DNA of 45,906 bases from Bacteroidia bacterium (lineage in GTDB: Bacteria > Bacteroidota > Bacteroidia > Flavobacteriales > Schleiferiaceae). Positions 1 to 7,722 of this stretch are shown piece after piece (position 1 is the first letter of the stretch; the number at the start of each line of letters is the position of its first letter). The translations under genes were made by a program, and so were the position numbers. The notes below the pieces were generated by a model. The model saw only the letters and a list, made by a program, of their open reading frames with translations. It searched no databases and had not been told where the DNA came from. The stretch is taken from assembly GCA_030424545.1 (NCBI GenBank), contig JAUHWL010000020.1, positions 1-45,906 of the forward strand, written 5' to 3'.

Positions 1-134
1 AATGTTGAATGTTGAATGTTGAATGTTGAATGTTGAATGTTGAATGTTGAATGTTGAATGTTGAATGTTGAATGTTGAATGTTGAATGTTGAATGTTGAA
101 TGTTGAATGTTGAATGTTGAATGTTGAATGTTGA
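1..134. repeat. 7-bp tandem repeat array (unit AATGTTG)
   Basis: About 19 perfect copies of AATGTTG run from the first base to about 134 without visible variation. The array probably continues beyond the window. Seven is not a multiple of three, so it is unlikely to be coding. It lies just outside a strong terminator. Such perfect arrays usually vary in copy number between strains; no function can be assigned. Confidence 0.95.
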
Positions 135-140
135 GAATAT

Positions 141-170
141 AAAAAAAGGCCTCCGATGGAGGCTTTTTTT
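141..170. terminator. Intrinsic terminator, probably bidirectional
   Basis: A GCCTCC/GGAGGC stem (149-154 with 158-163) and a 3-nt loop are flanked by seven A on one side and seven T on the other. On the minus strand it follows the delta-60 repeat gene that ends at 237. On the plus strand it could end a gene lying left of the window. Confidence 0.85.
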
Positions 171-198
171 GTGCGCTAAGCTTAACCAAATCATTAAC

Positions 199-229
199 CC
201 CCTTTCAGGGTTTTGAACCCAGAAAGGGG
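199..229 (-). terminator. Long hairpin after the delta-60 repeat gene
   Basis: CCCCTTTC (199-206) pairs with GAAAGGGG (222-229). After one A-A mismatch, GGGTT (208-212) pairs with AACCC (216-220) around a 3-nt loop. The hairpin starts 8 bases past the stop codon on the minus strand. It has no adjacent U tract, so it may protect the 3' end or pause polymerase ahead of the stronger terminator at 141-170. Confidence 0.5.
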
Positions 230-236
230 TAACACT

Positions 237-2375
237 TTACAATTTCACCACACGCTGGCTGAGTTTGCTGTTTTTTGTTTCCACTTCAACAACATAAACA
301 CCTTTCGGCCATGTTTTTGTGTTAACCTCAAGTTGATTTGCCGTGATTTTTTCTTCCACCACCAACTTACCATTTGCATTAAAAACACGCAACGTGCCTG
401 TGCCCAATTGGCCCGAGTAACCAATAACAATGTGTTCTGTTGCTGGATTCGGGAAGATTTTTAAAGCATTGTTGTTGGCATTTTCACTTACACTCCACGC
501 CTGCATAACAACACAAGAAGAAGTATCAGCGCAATTTCCTTCTGTAATGATTACGGCATATTGCCCAACAAAACCCGGTGTAAATGCCTGTAGCGTATCG
601 TTTGGCAGCGCAACAAACTGCCCCGTACCACATTCGCCCCATTGGTATGTTGCGGTGCTAGATGTATGCGCAGCTTCCCAGGTAAACGGGCCTACATAAT
701 TTACGGCTGTATCTATGGCCAACACTTCAATATATTGTGTGTCTATGGCAATGTTGTAATGTCCATCATCAAAAAGCCAAGGTAATTTGTAATTTCCAGG
801 TGCGGTGTAACTCAATGGCCCTTTTGGCACTCCCACTACAGTACCAACACAAAAATCTGTAGCCAAAGGCGCATCTTGCGGAAGAATAGAAACATTGCAA
901 TACGCGGTTATTGCCGGTAGCGGTGCATTGATTTGCGGAGCAACTGTATCGGCAACAATAAGCTGAACAGTAACACAATTTGCTGCACCCGAAGATTTTA
1001 CCGCAAATGTTGTGGTATCTGACTGTGGAGCAAATTTTACAACCAAACCTGTGTCTAATAAAGTAGATTGGCAATCATTCATTCTCCATTCCCAAAAATC
1101 AGTAGGGCTAATATTTCCCCCTGTAATTTCTAAAACCACCGTATCGCCAAAACATGTGGCCGTATATTGGGGTTGAGAAAAAACAGGCACAACAGGAACA
1201 GAGGGAACAGAATCTCCATAAAGCCGAATAATGCGTGGCGATGAACTTCCCTGAAACTGGGTAAACGCTCCGCCAACAAGCACTTTATTGTCTTGTTGTA
1301 TGGCCAACGCATGCGTGCTGCCGTTAAACCCTGTACCTGTCTGGAAATTTTGATCTACTGTACCGTTTTGATTTAATTGCACAATGAAATTCACGGTATT
1401 ACCATTAAACGTCATAAACTGACCAGCAACCACAATTTTGCCTGTAACGGTTACAGCAAGTGCTCTAACTGTAGTATTTGCCCCTAACGAAACATTAAAA
1501 CTAGCATCTACGCTCCCATTTTGATTTAACCGTGCAACACGATTTGCTACCTGACCATTGATACTTGTAAAGCTACCCCCTATTAAAATCTTTCCATTTG
1601 GCTGAATGGCAATAGCTTCAACTGGCCCACTAGCGCCACTTCCTGGATTAAAGGTTGTATCTATACTACCATCTATATTTAATCTTGCAATCCTATTGAA
1701 AGGTGCATTCTGAAAACTTGAAAAATTTCCGCCAACAATTACTTTACCGTTGGGCAAAACATGTTGTGTTCTAATTTGGCTTGACCAAGTAGAATTGGTA
1801 AAATTTGTATCTATTGTTCCGTTTTGATTTAAATAGGCAAAACCAGATTTAGATTGGCCGTTGTATTGTGAGAAAAATCCGCTGATGGCAATTTTTTGCC
1901 CATTGCTAGAAATGCACGAAACCTCGTTATTAGGCCCCGTACCAACTGTAAAAGTATTGTCTAAGGTACCATTGGGTTTTAATCTAGCCAATTTATTCAT
2001 GGCCGAGCCATTTACAGTGGTAAAAAATCCACCAATTAAGATATCGCCATTGGCCTCTACAAAACCACTTCTTACATCGGCACCTGTGTTTAGGGTAGCG
2101 TTGGCCGAAAATGTAGAATCTGGGCTACCGTTGGGAGACAGTACCACCAACCCAACATGAGGTTGACTGTTGTACGTATCAAAATCCCCTCCAACAAACA
2201 CGCTGCCATTGGGCAAAACACCAAGTGCATTTACCATATGGCTCGTGCCTGTGCCTGTGATAAAAGTAACATCTCTGGTGCCACTAGTTTGGGCTTGTAA
2301 AACAAATGTGCCCAGCCAAACCGAGAAAATAAAAATATAATGTATGCATTGCCGAAACGAAAAGAAACTAAACAT
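237..2375 (-). CDS. Secreted delta-60 repeat protein with T9SS sorting domain
   Basis: This 712-residue exported protein starts at ATG 2375 with a signal peptide (hydrophobic stretch about 11-27, LQAQ cleavage region). Residues about 45-385 hold seven repeats of roughly 45 residues with the pattern LPNGKVLVGGxF...RLNxNGxxDxxF, the delta-60 or beta-propeller-like repeat family. An Ig/HYR-like region with paired cysteines follows (about 390-620). The last 80 residues carry the type A T9SS sorting signature (KIFPNPATE, then VFNANGK, GVYVVEV and a final VVKL). It is therefore likely exported through the T9SS and displayed or released at the cell surface. The substrate is unknown; a structural or adhesive role is only an inference. 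It lies downstream of a second T9SS gene on the same strand, with a terminator between them. Confidence 0.9.
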   Translation of the reverse strand: MFSFFSFRQCIHYIFIFSVWLGTFVLQAQTSGTRDVTFITGTGTSHMVNALGVLPNGSVFVGGDFDTYNSQPHVGLVVLSPNGSPDSTFSANATLNTGADVRSGFVEANGDILIGGFFTTVNGSAMNKLARLKPNGTLDNTFTVGTGPNNEVSCISSNGQKIAISGFFSQYNGQSKSGFAYLNQNGTIDTNFTNSTWSSQIRTQHVLPNGKVIVGGNFSSFQNAPFNRIARLNIDGSIDTTFNPGSGASGPVEAIAIQPNGKILIGGSFTSINGQVANRVARLNQNGSVDASFNVSLGANTTVRALAVTVTGKIVVAGQFMTFNGNTVNFIVQLNQNGTVDQNFQTGTGFNGSTHALAIQQDNKVLVGGAFTQFQGSSSPRIIRLYGDSVPSVPVVPVFSQPQYTATCFGDTVVLEITGGNISPTDFWEWRMNDCQSTLLDTGLVVKFAPQSDTTTFAVKSSGAANCVTVQLIVADTVAPQINAPLPAITAYCNVSILPQDAPLATDFCVGTVVGVPKGPLSYTAPGNYKLPWLFDDGHYNIAIDTQYIEVLAIDTAVNYVGPFTWEAAHTSSTATYQWGECGTGQFVALPNDTLQAFTPGFVGQYAVIITEGNCADTSSCVVMQAWSVSENANNNALKIFPNPATEHIVIGYSGQLGTGTLRVFNANGKLVVEEKITANQLEVNTKTWPKGVYVVEVETKNSKLSQRVVKL

Positions 2376-2408
2376 TACAACGTGATTTAAAGTATCTTAC
2401 TAAAATAA

Positions 2409-2421
2409 CCTAATATTTAGG
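2409..2421. other. Short palindrome upstream of the delta-60 gene
   Basis: CCTAA-TAT-TTAGG is a perfect 5-bp dyad located 34 bases before the start codon at 2375. It could be an operator or chance in AT-rich DNA. No matching second copy was noticed. Confidence 0.25.
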
Positions 2422-2450
2422 ACATAAAACCGTGATGAATACTAAAAAAG

Positions 2451-2478
2451 AAACCCTCTAAAAAACTTAGAGGGTTTT
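2451..2478 (-). terminator. Intrinsic terminator of the 439-aa T9SS gene
   Basis: AAACCCTCTAA (2451-2461) and TTAGAGGGTTT (2467-2477) form a perfect 11-bp stem with a 5-nt loop. Read on the minus strand it is followed by a T-rich run. It sits about 60 bases past the stop of the gene ending at 2540 and separates that gene from the next one. Confidence 0.85.
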
Positions 2479-2539
2479 GTATTCTACGCGCACTGAACAT
2501 GCTTATGCACATGCAATGTTTCTAAATGATCTCAATTTT

Positions 2540-3859
2540 TTACTGCTTGTTCAATTTTAAAACTTTCGATTTACCATTGATCGTCATTTTTACAAAATAA
2601 AGCCCAGGTATTAATTCTTCTGTTGGAAGTGTTATTTCATTTTTACCTCCCGCAAGTTGAGCTTTACTACTATAAACCACTTGACCTGTAATATTTACTA
2701 TTGCCAATTCCATTTCTTCTGTTAAACCACCTTCTAGTGCAAGTATCGTTTTGCCATGAGTTGGATTTGGATACATCACAACGTTATTCAAAGCAGACAA
2801 ATCTTCAATGCCTACGTTATTAGAAACTACAATCTCCTTCGTTACCTTATCGTTACTTGCAATTGCATCTGTAGAACCATTTACATTAGACAACCACATT
2901 TCTACAGTATACGTGCCCAATCCAGGGTTCCATGTAGTTGGATGCGTAAGCGTTGTTGTTGTATTTCCGATAAAATTCAATCCTGATAAAGGGGCGGAAA
3001 CCGTAGAACCACCATTGATACGATAATTAATGCTTGCACTGCTTATAATTGATGTTCCGTAATTACCAAATTTGGCTTGCAACGTATAAGGTGCCGAAGC
3101 CAGTGCAATAGGCGAAGCCAATAGCACTTCATGACCTGCTGCATCTAACGCAGGTTGCGGTCCGGGATAAATACTGTAATAAATATTGTCAGAACTATTT
3201 CCGCTTTGACCCGCCATACCCGGCACGTTTGGAGAACCTGGTACAGAATAAGCCACTGCTCCGTTTACCTGTGTGCCTAATGTTAGATTAACGCTTCCTT
3301 TTTTACGCTGGTCTACAATAAACATATGGTTTGTTCCTTCTTCTAAAACAATACTGTAATAAGCATAATCACTATTACCGCTGTTTAAAAAACTAAAAGA
3401 AGCAAAAAACACCCAAAACTGTCTGTTTGGAGCCGTGCCAAATACCTTGGTAGCAATGGCATCATTATTTCCTGTTCCACGCAATCCCCAAACTAAAATA
3501 GATTTGTTAGGAATGCCACTGTTAGGAAGAATAGCATTTGTATAGCTTGGTGCGCTCAAGCTTGTATTTACATCAAAAGTTAATACGCCAGAACTAGAAA
3601 CCTTAAATTGCGTAACAGGTGTACCGTCATAATCAAATGCAAACGGCAAAGTTTGAATTGTAGACCAAGTTGGCGAAAAATTTCCTCCAGATAAAATTGA
3701 TGTCCATGAAGCTGGCAAACCGCTTCCTACTGGACTTTCTGGATCATTGTTCAATCCCCCAGGATTGCCAGGTGCGCTTGGGTTTATGTAATAAATTTGA
3801 GCATGTAAACTTACCATTGCAAAGCAGGCAATGAAGAGCGTTGTAATTGTTTTTTTCAT
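2540..3859 (-). CDS. Secreted protein with T9SS type A sorting domain
   Basis: The 439-residue product has a clear signal peptide (MKKTITTLFIACFAMVSLHAQ). Residues about 45-235 form a beta-rich domain with aromatic patches (PFAFDYDG, GVLTFD, YAYYSIVLEEG) resembling N-terminal domains of Bacteroidota surface proteins. An Ig-like domain (about 255-350) follows. The C-terminal 80 residues contain VVMYPNPTHGK, VNITGQVV, PGLYFVKM and KVLKLNKQ, the usual T9SS type A signal. The start is the ATG before the lysine-rich n-region. No catalytic motif was seen, so the role is unknown beyond export to the cell surface. It is transcribed away from pabB, with 233 bp of AT-rich DNA between the two starts. 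Confidence 0.85.
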   Translation of the reverse strand: MKKTITTLFIACFAMVSLHAQIYYINPSAPGNPGGLNNDPESPVGSGLPASWTSILSGGNFSPTWSTIQTLPFAFDYDGTPVTQFKVSSSGVLTFDVNTSLSAPSYTNAILPNSGIPNKSILVWGLRGTGNNDAIATKVFGTAPNRQFWVFFASFSFLNSGNSDYAYYSIVLEEGTNHMFIVDQRKKGSVNLTLGTQVNGAVAYSVPGSPNVPGMAGQSGNSSDNIYYSIYPGPQPALDAAGHEVLLASPIALASAPYTLQAKFGNYGTSIISSASINYRINGGSTVSAPLSGLNFIGNTTTTLTHPTTWNPGLGTYTVEMWLSNVNGSTDAIASNDKVTKEIVVSNNVGIEDLSALNNVVMYPNPTHGKTILALEGGLTEEMELAIVNITGQVVYSSKAQLAGGKNEITLPTEELIPGLYFVKMTINGKSKVLKLNKQ

Positions 3860-4092
3860 TTTGATTTATGTGTTTTATAAGGCAGTTAAAATAGCTTTTT
3901 ACGCAAATCCATTTTTATTTAAATATTTATTTTTTAATAAAAATAAACACAGTTAAAATAAACACATAAACATCTATTTAGAATTGTGCTATGAAATATA
4001 AAACAACAGTTTACTAAAACCACAGAATATGTTTTATCAGTGCTTTATGTGTAATCAAACTGCATGGATAGAAATTTCCATTTATTTGCATC

Positions 4093-5370
4093 ATGCAAAA
4101 AAAAGACGTTTTCGAGATTGAAATTAACACTGCACAACTTGGCGGTAAGCTCTTAAATTGGGGCAAATCTCACAAGCATTTTGCATTATACCCCGGTAAC
4201 CACTACCCTGACCCCTACCACAAATACGACTTAATTTTTGCGGCAGGCGCGAAGAAAATAATTGCACCCAAAAAAAACGCGCTAGACGAGCTCTACTGCG
4301 AGTGGCAAGAAAATCCAGATTGGCTTTTTGGGTACATGGGTTATGATGTAAAAAACGATCTTGAAAATGTGCACTCTAAAAACCCTGACAGCATTGGGGC
4401 AAAAGACCTCTATTTTTTTGTTCCAGAAATTGTAGGCACGTTACAAGGAAACACCCTGAAACTAGAAAGCACGGTTTACGATGTTGAAAAAATTTATGCA
4501 CAAATAAGTGCAACTTCAGCGCTTGCCGCAACACCTTTGCCGCAGATAAATTTTAATGCCCGGCTTACGCGGGAAGATTATTTAACACGCGTTAAAAGTT
4601 TACAAGAGCACATACAACAAGGCAATATTTACGAGGTAAATTTTTGTCAAGAATTTTTTGCCGAGCACGTTTTTGTAGATTCTGCAATGGTTTTTCAACA
4701 ACTTAACGATAAAGTAAATCCTCCTTTTGCAGCTTATTTAAACTTGCCCAAACATGCCATTATGTGTGCCAGCCCAGAAAGGTATATGCAAAAAAATGGC
4801 CATCAAATTATTTCTCAACCTATAAAAGGTACCGCCAGACGAAGCAACATTGCTGCCGAAGAAGAAAAAATTAAAAGTGCTTTGTACAACTCTGTAAAAG
4901 AGCGTGCCGAAAACGTGATGATTGTTGATTTGGTTAGAAATGACCTTAGTCGCATAGCAAAAAGCGGCAGCGTACATGTTCCCGAATTGTTTGGCGTGCA
5001 CACGTTTCCTACGGTACATCAACTTATAAGTACTGTAAAAGCCGAGATGGATACAAATAAAACGTGGTTAGATGTACTAAAAGCAAGCTTCCCCATGGGC
5101 AGCATGACGGGCGCGCCAAAAGTGAGTGCAATGAATTTGATAGAAGAGTTTGAAGTACACAAACGCGGCATTTATTCGGGCGCGGTTGGCTACATTACGC
5201 CTGCTGGCGATTTCGATTTTAATGTGGTCATCCGCAGTTTGATTTATAACAAACCAAATCAATACCTTTCATTAAGTGTGGGTGGCGCCATCACCATTTT
5301 GGCTATTGCCGAAGATGAATATGATGAGTGTTTGTTGAAAGCAGAAGCGATATTAGGTTTGTTTAGTTAA
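4093..5370 (+). CDS. pabB: Aminodeoxychorismate synthase component I
   Basis: This 425-residue chorismate-binding enzyme converts chorismate with ammonia to 4-amino-4-deoxychorismate for p-aminobenzoate and folate synthesis in the cytoplasm. The C-terminal two thirds carry the family landmarks in order: PIKGTARR with the lysine typical of PabB, ERAENVMIVDLVRNDL, FPTVHQL, GSMTGAPK and GIYSGAVGYI. The PIKGT motif favours PabB over TrpE or isochorismate synthases. No glutamine amidotransferase partner (pabA) or lyase (pabC) is adjacent, so those subunits must be elsewhere. The gene stands alone, divergent from a T9SS gene and closed by a terminator at 5381-5413. Confidence 0.9.
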   Translation: MQKKDVFEIEINTAQLGGKLLNWGKSHKHFALYPGNHYPDPYHKYDLIFAAGAKKIIAPKKNALDELYCEWQENPDWLFGYMGYDVKNDLENVHSKNPDSIGAKDLYFFVPEIVGTLQGNTLKLESTVYDVEKIYAQISATSALAATPLPQINFNARLTREDYLTRVKSLQEHIQQGNIYEVNFCQEFFAEHVFVDSAMVFQQLNDKVNPPFAAYLNLPKHAIMCASPERYMQKNGHQIISQPIKGTARRSNIAAEEEKIKSALYNSVKERAENVMIVDLVRNDLSRIAKSGSVHVPELFGVHTFPTVHQLISTVKAEMDTNKTWLDVLKASFPMGSMTGAPKVSAMNLIEEFEVHKRGIYSGAVGYITPAGDFDFNVVIRSLIYNKPNQYLSLSVGGAITILAIAEDEYDECLLKAEAILGLFS

Positions 5371-5380
5371 ACAAAATTAA

Positions 5381-5413
5381 AAAAACCAATCAGCCAAAAG
5401 CCTGATAGGTTTT
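5381..5413. terminator. Intrinsic terminator after pabB
   Basis: AAAACC-A-ATCAG (5382-5393) pairs with CTGAT-A-GGTTTT (5402-5413), with one A-A mismatch and an 8-nt loop. It has A and T runs on both sides. It lies 11 bases after the pabB stop and 27 bases beyond the end of the convergent lipoprotein gene, so it probably serves both. Confidence 0.8.
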
Positions 5414-5439
5414 AATCATTTTACTATTTGTAATGTGTA

Positions 5440-6048
5440 TTATAGAGTTGTTAGTTCTCTACAACCCCAATTTGATGATAATAATTTTATCAAATATTTC
5501 TGTTTAATACCTTTAAGTTCTGAAGTCATGTAATTTACCTCAATTTGATTTATTCCTTTTTTTGCTTGTATTTTTTGATTCAAAGTATTTCCTGATACAA
5601 AGGGTAAAATACTTAATGAATACTCATCATCATTTGGAGAGTAAAATGACAAAACCAAAGTGTTTTCTCCTGATTTGTAATTTGTATTGATAACTCCCAT
5701 TTGATTATTATTTTCCAATATAAATTCATAGATTGCTTCATCTATGCTAACCTGAAATGCTGGACTATTGTTAAATTCTTCAATTTGTAATCTAATATCA
5801 TCAGGTACAGAAGAATCGATGCTCACATTTTGAGATGAGCTAGGACAACAATTTTTTCCATTAATTCCTCCGTATGAATTTCCGTGTCCAACTGGTATGC
5901 CATTTATAAAATAAATATGGTGCATTTCTATACAACAAAACTCACCATCATCATCTTTAATCTGCCCAGACACATAACTCCATACATCCATTGAAAAACA
6001 TGAGGTGTAAAAAAACAACCCGAACAATAAAACTAAATACTTTTTCAT
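5440..6048 (-). CDS. Putative lipoprotein of unknown function
   Basis: I do not recognise this 202-residue protein. It begins with a lysine pair and a hydrophobic stretch ending FYTSC, so Cys17 is a plausible lipidation site; a plain signal peptide cut after FSM is the alternative. The mature part has two adjacent-cysteine pairs (GEFCCIE and GKNCCPSS), which suggests disulfides in the periplasm or outer envelope. The C-terminal half is rich in beta-type residues, asparagine and serine and has no repeats or sorting domain. Its codon use looks more AT-rich than neighbouring enzymes. It is convergent with pabB and has no operon partner. Confidence 0.7.
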   Translation of the reverse strand: MKKYLVLLFGLFFYTSCFSMDVWSYVSGQIKDDDGEFCCIEMHHIYFINGIPVGHGNSYGGINGKNCCPSSSQNVSIDSSVPDDIRLQIEEFNNSPAFQVSIDEAIYEFILENNNQMGVINTNYKSGENTLVLSFYSPNDDEYSLSILPFVSGNTLNQKIQAKKGINQIEVNYMTSELKGIKQKYLIKLLSSNWGCRELTTL

Positions 6049-6376
6049 AAATAATAAATATTACCTTATACCTACTCTTTTACAGTTTTCGGTTACCCTG
6101 TGCTTATTGGCCAATAATGCTACGTAAAGAAAAAAAAAAATCGAATTAACCAAACTAAAACACTGATTTACACATATTTGAGAGTTTAATACTAAGAGAT
6201 TTAATGACAGAGGGTTTTTCACTTATTCTTTTTTTCACTTGAATATCAAGCTTAATCACAGTATTGTGAAAATCCTCTTCTCTTGAAAAATGTTGTGAAG
6301 CGAAGTTTTTCTTCCCGAAAATTCGCACCCATTAGGATACTCTTAAAAATTCAAGTTAACATTCCATCGCGACTAC
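6049..6376. other. Gene-free AT-rich intergenic region
   Basis: About 330 bp lie between the divergent lipoprotein gene and tilS. The region is AT-rich with homopolymer A and T runs. It holds two short dyads, CTTGA-ATA-TCAAG (6238-6250) and TCACA-GTAT-TGTGA near 6257. A short frame that crosses into tilS has no family resemblance. I see no RNA gene. The left part should contain the lipoprotein promoter and the right end the tilS promoter. Confidence 0.6.
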
Positions 6377-6384
6377 TACATTTG
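6377..6384 (+). promoter_or_regulatory. Candidate promoter -7 box of the tilS operon
   Basis: TACATTTG is a perfect match to the Bacteroidota TAnnTTTG box. It ends only 4 bases before the tilS ATG at 6389, so the message would be leaderless or nearly so. A weak -33 element (TTA at 6356-6358) sits 18 bases upstream. If the box is real, the true start might be a little further downstream than 6389. Confidence 0.5.
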
Positions 6385-6388
6385 CCAC

Positions 6389-7720
6389 ATGCACATTGTA
6401 CATTCTGTAAAAGCATTTTTAACAAAACACAAAATTTCTCCGGCAAGCGGGATTGTTGTGGGCGTTTCTACAGGGATAGACAGCATGGTTTTACTGCATG
6501 TTTTACAGCAACTCAATTTTAGAATTGCCATTGCGCATGTGAATCATGGCGCGCGAGAAGCCTCTGAAAACGAAGAAATTTTTATTCAGAATTTCGGCAA
6601 TACACAAAACATTCCTGTTAAAATTTTTCATTTAAACGCCAAAGAAAATTTGCCGCAGGGCGAAAACTTCCAGGCGTGGGCGCGCAAAAAACGCTACGAA
6701 TTTTTCAATCAAGTAGCGGCTGCTAATCAATGCCAATTTATTGCCACCGCACACCATCAAGACGATAAAGCCGAAACCTTTTTTATGCACGCGTTACGCG
6801 GAAGTGGTTTAAACGGACTTACAAGTTTGCTGCCTGTAAACGGCAATGTTATTCGCCCATTGTTGCACATAAACCGGCAAGAAATTGAAGGTTTTGCCCA
6901 AACAGAAAAACTTGTTTGGCATGAAGACGAAAGCAATCAATCCGACCATTATTTTAGAAACAGAGTGCGGCATAACTTAATTACGGCTTTAGACCAAGTA
7001 GAAAAAGATTGGCGCCACGGTATTGCCCTGTCTCAACAAAACCTTATTGACGAAAAAAACCTGTTGCAAGATTTTGTAGCAATTTGGGCTGCTGAACATG
7101 TTGTTACTAAAAATAACCAATGGCATATTTCAATCCCTGCCCTGCAAAAACTATCATCGCCAACAACTTTACTTAGGTATTTGCTTTTGCAGGTAGATGA
7201 ATTTTTACCCTTTCAGCAAATGGCAAATTGTATGCATGATGATACAGGAAGCTACTACCTTGGTAAAACCCATAGGGCACTTAAAAACAGAGATTGGCTT
7301 ATTGTTGAACCCCATGCCAAAATAGATGACCAACCAATTGTCATCAACAACAAAACAAAGGAGATTATAGACCCGCTACATATACGTTTCCATCAACAAG
7401 AAAAACCAAAAACATTTAAGGTAACAGACCTAATTCTAACTAAAAATGATGCCTTGCTTGATTTTGACAAATTGGTGTTTCCTTTAGAATTGCGCCTATG
7501 GCAAGCGGGAGATCATTTTATTCCGCTAGGTATGAAAGGAACCAAAAAAATTAGCGACTACCTGATTGATCAAAAAGTAGCCCGAAACATCAAAGAAAAA
7601 ACCTATGTTTTAACATCAGACAATCAAATTATTTGGCTTGTTGGACATCGAATTGATGAACGCTTTAAAGTTTGTGAACAAACGCAAAAAATGTACCTTG
7701 GCCAACTTCATAAATTCTAA
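6389..7720 (+). CDS. tilS: tRNA(Ile)-lysidine synthetase with variant PP-loop
   Basis: TilS attaches lysine to C34 of the tRNA-Ile with anticodon CAU, so that AUA codons are read as isoleucine; it is normally essential. The 443-residue protein matches the family in length and order: an N-terminal PP-loop ATPase domain, ATAHHQDDKAETFFMHALRGSG, RPLL, and HEDESN.S..YFRNRVRHNLI, then a C-terminal domain with LRLWQAGDHFIPLGMKGTKKISDYLIDQK. The pyrophosphate-binding motif, normally SGGxDS, reads STGIDS at residues 27-32. The gene is the first of a compact run: its stop is 2 bases before the dsbD-like start. The start at 6389 is the only ATG upstream of the PP-loop; a candidate promoter lies very close. 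Confidence 0.92.
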   Translation: MHIVHSVKAFLTKHKISPASGIVVGVSTGIDSMVLLHVLQQLNFRIAIAHVNHGAREASENEEIFIQNFGNTQNIPVKIFHLNAKENLPQGENFQAWARKKRYEFFNQVAAANQCQFIATAHHQDDKAETFFMHALRGSGLNGLTSLLPVNGNVIRPLLHINRQEIEGFAQTEKLVWHEDESNQSDHYFRNRVRHNLITALDQVEKDWRHGIALSQQNLIDEKNLLQDFVAIWAAEHVVTKNNQWHISIPALQKLSSPTTLLRYLLLQVDEFLPFQQMANCMHDDTGSYYLGKTHRALKNRDWLIVEPHAKIDDQPIVINNKTKEIIDPLHIRFHQQEKPKTFKVTDLILTKNDALLDFDKLVFPLELRLWQAGDHFIPLGMKGTKKISDYLIDQKVARNIKEKTYVLTSDNQIIWLVGHRIDERFKVCEQTQKMYLGQLHKF

Positions 7721-7722
7721 GA

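Noticed and set aside
1-134. CRISPR-like array
   Set aside because: The unit is only 7 bp with no spacers, so it is a simple tandem repeat.
6283-6522. Plus-strand frame of 79 codons before tilS
   Set aside because: It overlaps the tilS N-terminus in another frame and has no conserved features; tilS residues from 6389 are well supported.
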